Positions 61,730 through 64,000 of a stretch of DNA of 64,000 nucleotides are shown here, one piece after another. The stretch is from Tolypothrix tenuis PCC 7101 (GTDB lineage Bacteria; Cyanobacteriota; Cyanobacteriia; Cyanobacteriales; Nostocaceae), in assembly GCF_002368295.1 (NCBI RefSeq), contig NZ_AP018248.1:8077974-8141973 (forward strand), in the 5' to 3' direction. Under the pieces are notes generated by a model. That model was not told the DNA's origin and ran no database searches. It worked only from the letters and a program-made list of their open reading frames with translations. Position numbers and translations under genes: made by a program. The number at the start of each line of letters is the position of its first letter. Positions within the stretch are counted from its first letter, which is position 1.

Positions 61730-62210
61730 TCCTTAGCAGTCAACCTTTTCTAAATTACAGTTATCAATGAATTGCCGCTGATGAAGCAAAGCTTACTAGT
61801 CAGCCAGTTCACTGATGCCTTTAACTGATCCTAGTACTTCGTTACAGAAATTATGATTGCTACGTAAGTAATTAGGCGCGATCGCACTGATAATATGTAA
61901 ACTTTTGTAGGGAGAAAGGGGAAAGGGTAGCAGTACTGCTAGGTTAAGGATTTTCAACTCGGAATTTGGTTTGGGGAAAAGGTTAAAGGTTAAAGGTTTT
62001 TTCTTACCCCTTTTCCCCTTCCCCTTTTGCCCTTAACCGACAAGTATTGTAAAGGATACAGGTTTTCTCTTTTACCTGCCTCTTGAGCATTCTTAGATAT
62101 AGTTATGCAGGAATCAAGCAGATTTATGCTGGCGAGCTTTGGCAAGTGTTATCCTACTAGCTAACGATTAAAGATGACCTACAATAATGTTTGATTTTTA
62201 ACTCGCAATC
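61730..62210. other. Divergent intergenic region upstream of UPF0182 and the cNMP-binding gene
   Basis: 481 bp. It contains one HIP1-type GCGATCGC near 61879, AAGGTTAAAGG iterations (61980-61998) and a pyrimidine-rich CCCCTTTTCCCCTTCC block (62007-62030). Both flanking genes need promoters here; I cannot assign them. Confidence 0.45.
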
Positions 62211-62627
62211 ATGCTAACCAGCGTTGACCGTTTATTATTTGTGCGGCGAGTCCCGATTTTTAAAGAATTGCGGGATGATTTTATCGTGCGGCTTGCTTCG
62301 GTGATGAACGAGCTAACCTTTCCCTCAAATCACGCCATTTTTAGGCAAGGAGAAGAAGGGCGATCGCTCTATATTGTAGTATCTGGCCGTGTTAAAGTTC
62401 ACATTGGCGAAAAAAAGTTGGCAGAGGTAGACAAAGGCAAGTACTTTGGCGAAATGGCAGTTTTTGATACACAACCCCGTTCCGCCTCAGCCACGACTTT
62501 AGAACCCTGTGAGTGTTTGGAACTTACCCAAGAACAACTCTATGATGCTATTGAAGAAACTCCTGAAATTGCGGTGAATATCATTCGTGAGTTATCGCGT
62601 CTGATTCGCAAACTCAATGAAAAATGA
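62211..62627 (+). CDS. Stand-alone cyclic nucleotide-binding domain protein
   Basis: A 138-residue single CRP/CAP effector domain with no helix-turn-helix. The beta-roll runs from about 20 to 115. The phosphate-binding cassette reads KYFGEMAVFDTQPRSAS, holding the Gly-Glu and Arg-Ser of cAMP/cGMP binders. The C-terminal helix (ETPEIAVNIIRELSRLIRKLNEK) could dimerise. It may act as a small sensor or regulatory subunit. Confidence 0.88.
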   Translation: MLTSVDRLLFVRRVPIFKELRDDFIVRLASVMNELTFPSNHAIFRQGEEGRSLYIVVSGRVKVHIGEKKLAEVDKGKYFGEMAVFDTQPRSASATTLEPCECLELTQEQLYDAIEETPEIAVNIIRELSRLIRKLNEK

Positions 62628-62835
62628 AAATATTACTATTAGTTATTGGGTGTTTGGTGTTTGTTAGAGGTGATTTTTAATATAGAACAGAAAATAATTT
62701 TAAATTTTTAATTAGTATAATTTTTACAATTCAGCTTTTATACTTCTTCTAATAGACAAGAGTGTATTTTCTGCTGTCAGCGTCACGCAGCATCTAGAGC
62801 TTAACATACAGAATTTACAGAAAAGCAAAAAATTC

Positions 62836-63360
62836 ATGCCAACTGATGCGGTAATCTTGCGCTTAGAAAAAGTAACGGAACAGCACGCTGATAACCTTTA
62901 CTCTTTTATAAGCAATCCACTTCTGTATGAATATATTGAAGATTCAGTTCCTAGCCTCATAGAAATTAGGAGAAAATTTCAGTTTGCAGCGCTAGAAAAA
63001 TCACCCGATAACCCAACGATGATTTGGCTCAAATGGGCTGCTATTAATGCTCAAAACCAATATGTAGGTATGGTGGAAATCGGGATTTTTGAAGATAAAT
63101 ATGCAGAAATTGGCTTTATGACATTTGTGGGTTATCAAAACCAAGGCTACGCCAGTGATTACTGTTCTTTAGCTATTGCAGAAACACAACGACGCTTTCA
63201 CTTGTTATCGCTGCACGCATCAGTTAATCAGCACAACCTTGCCTCTCGTAAAGTACTTGAGAAGCTGGGGTTTAAATTGTACAAAGTCAAAAATAATGCA
63301 GAGTTTATCAAAGGTAAATTTTCTGATGAATTAATTTATCGCGTGAATTTCTCAGAATAA
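62836..63360 (+). CDS. GNAT family N-acetyltransferase
   Basis: A 174-residue acetyltransferase of the RimJ/RimL-like GNAT subgroup. The acetyl-CoA loop is FVGYQNQGYASDYCSLAIAE (the Q-x-x-G-Y-A pattern), and ASVNQHNLASRKVLEKLGF is the usual motif B. The N-terminal half (LRLEKVTEQHADNLYSFISN) shapes the acceptor site. The substrate is unknown. It is convergent with cobB, 11 bp apart. Confidence 0.88.
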   Translation: MPTDAVILRLEKVTEQHADNLYSFISNPLLYEYIEDSVPSLIEIRRKFQFAALEKSPDNPTMIWLKWAAINAQNQYVGMVEIGIFEDKYAEIGFMTFVGYQNQGYASDYCSLAIAETQRRFHLLSLHASVNQHNLASRKVLEKLGFKLYKVKNNAEFIKGKFSDELIYRVNFSE

Positions 63361-63371
63361 ATTGACGTTGA

Positions 63372-64000
63372 TTATGAGGCTATTTTCAGACATTCTTTAA
63401 TAAAAGACTGCGGAATTTCTAAACTATTCCCCCAGTGTAAATGAACATAAGAAGCATAAACATTGATAGGTGAACTCCATCCTTCATAACCCATATTTTC
63501 ATCACAATCATAGCGATAGGTTTCCCATAAAGGCTGAGGATTAGTCAAAGTCAAATGAGAACGATGAAACTCATGTCCGTAAACAGTTTTCCCTGTCTTT
63601 ACTAACAGATTATCTTGCAAAGCTACAGCACGACGGTATCCTAAAGTTAAGCGTTTATCCATCGTTGCAGATGTTGGTAAAATTCCTACCATTGGCCAAG
63701 ATTCGCCTGCAAAATCAATAATTTGCTCACACAAATACATTAATCCCCCACACTCAGCAATTACAGGTATTCCTTGCATAATTGCTGTTTTTACAGCATC
63801 GCGAGCGCTAATATTTTCTGCTAGTTGCTGGGCAAAAACTTCTGGAAATCCGCCACCAAAATAAATACCTTGGACATCTTTTGGTAATTCAGAATCTCCT
63901 AACGGACTCCAAAAAACCAGTTCTGCACCCAACTCTTGCAACAAATCAAGATTATCTTGATAGTAAAAATTAAAAGCGCGATCGCGTGCAACTGCAATCC
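63372..64000 (-). CDS. cobB: Cobyrinic acid a,c-diamide synthase CobB/CbiA, C-terminal part (5' end outside window)
   Basis: 209 codons of the C-terminal glutamine amidotransferase domain of the cobalamin-pathway enzyme that amidates the a and c side chains of cobyrinic acid. GIYFGGGFPEVFAQQLAEN and the nucleophile motif IAECGGLMYLCE (Cys) are clear, as is GYRRAVA. The C-terminal YASYVHLHWG supplies the His of the triad. The frame is open to the window edge (IAVARDRAFNFYYQDNLDLL), so the N-terminal ATP-binding half lies outside. Confidence 0.92.
   Translation of the reverse strand, partial: IAVARDRAFNFYYQDNLDLLQELGAELVFWSPLGDSELPKDVQGIYFGGGFPEVFAQQLAENISARDAVKTAIMQGIPVIAECGGLMYLCEQIIDFAGESWPMVGILPTSATMDKRLTLGYRRAVALQDNLLVKTGKTVYGHEFHRSHLTLTNPQPLWETYRYDCDENMGYEGWSSPINVYASYVHLHWGNSLEIPQSFIKECLKIAS

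Noticed and set aside
1..64000. tRNA, rRNA or tmRNA genes
   Set aside because: I scanned for cloverleaf-like GGTTCGAATCC-type T-arms and rRNA blocks and found none I could support; a dedicated tRNA search would settle it.

Overview
The window comes from a filamentous, probably heterocyst-forming cyanobacterium of the Nostoc/Calothrix/Tolypothrix type. The evidence is the very frequent HIP1 octamer GCGATCGC, the heptameric intergenic repeats (STRR) such as GTAATTG, GGGGACT and AAATGAC, a hormogonium motility (hmp) chemotaxis locus, three tandem high-light-inducible protein genes, a CruA/CruP-type lycopene cyclase homologue, a UPF0182 protein, and cyanobacterial EF-Ts and S2. Both ends cut genes: a CheA-like kinase at the left edge (its catalytic core lies outside) and a cobyrinate a,c-diamide synthase at the right edge.

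Layout. 1-8311 (minus): hmp operon, read hmpA (PatA-like) - hmpB (CheY) - hmpC (CheW) - hmpD (MCP) - hmpE (CheA). hmpF, a coiled-coil motility protein, is divergent at 8871-10628. Then come tilS, a small membrane protein, and an AT-rich accessory island (12694-14285) of three small genes. In the first two of these, the C-terminal tail of one protein and the N-terminus of the next are the same sequence. 14564-17683 encodes a membrane protein with eight copies of a ~90-residue repeat. 18215-18903 holds three tandem hli genes behind a perfect HLR1 (RpaB-type) site. Next are two paralogous membrane proteins, the cyclase homologue, a lipoprotein, an internally deleted IS copy, a PMT-type glycosyltransferase, a 1333-residue hybrid histidine kinase and PEP synthase.

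32.2-40.1 kb is an accessory, repeat-rich stretch. It holds a chimeric antitoxin-like gene, an orphan DUF4351 fragment, a GH13/CBM20 amylase, two MITE copies each with its own target duplication, a seven-unit 63-bp minisatellite, a class D beta-lactamase gene, and a tandem pair of ~200-bp inverted-repeat elements. 40.1-51.5 kb carries a two-domain PPK2 enzyme, a serine hydrolase, a TerB-like protein and a YbhGFSR-like ABC exporter operon. A VapBC-type toxin-antitoxin pair sits between the two permease genes of that exporter.

51.5-64 kb is mostly core: recG, a protein with a low-complexity acidic tract, tsf and rpsB, a family 2 glycosyltransferase, UPF0182, a stand-alone cyclic-nucleotide-binding protein, a GNAT acetyltransferase and cobB.

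A recurring theme is short heptameric or GGGGACT-type repeats that lie between genes and also inside reading frames (PEP synthase, the dual ABC ATPase, the hybrid kinase, and the acidic protein near tsf), where they encode interdomain linkers. The best candidates for something undescribed are the shared-tail gene pair at 12.7-13.7 kb, the palindrome-targeting MITEs at 37.1-37.5 kb, and the 63-bp array upstream of the beta-lactamase gene.
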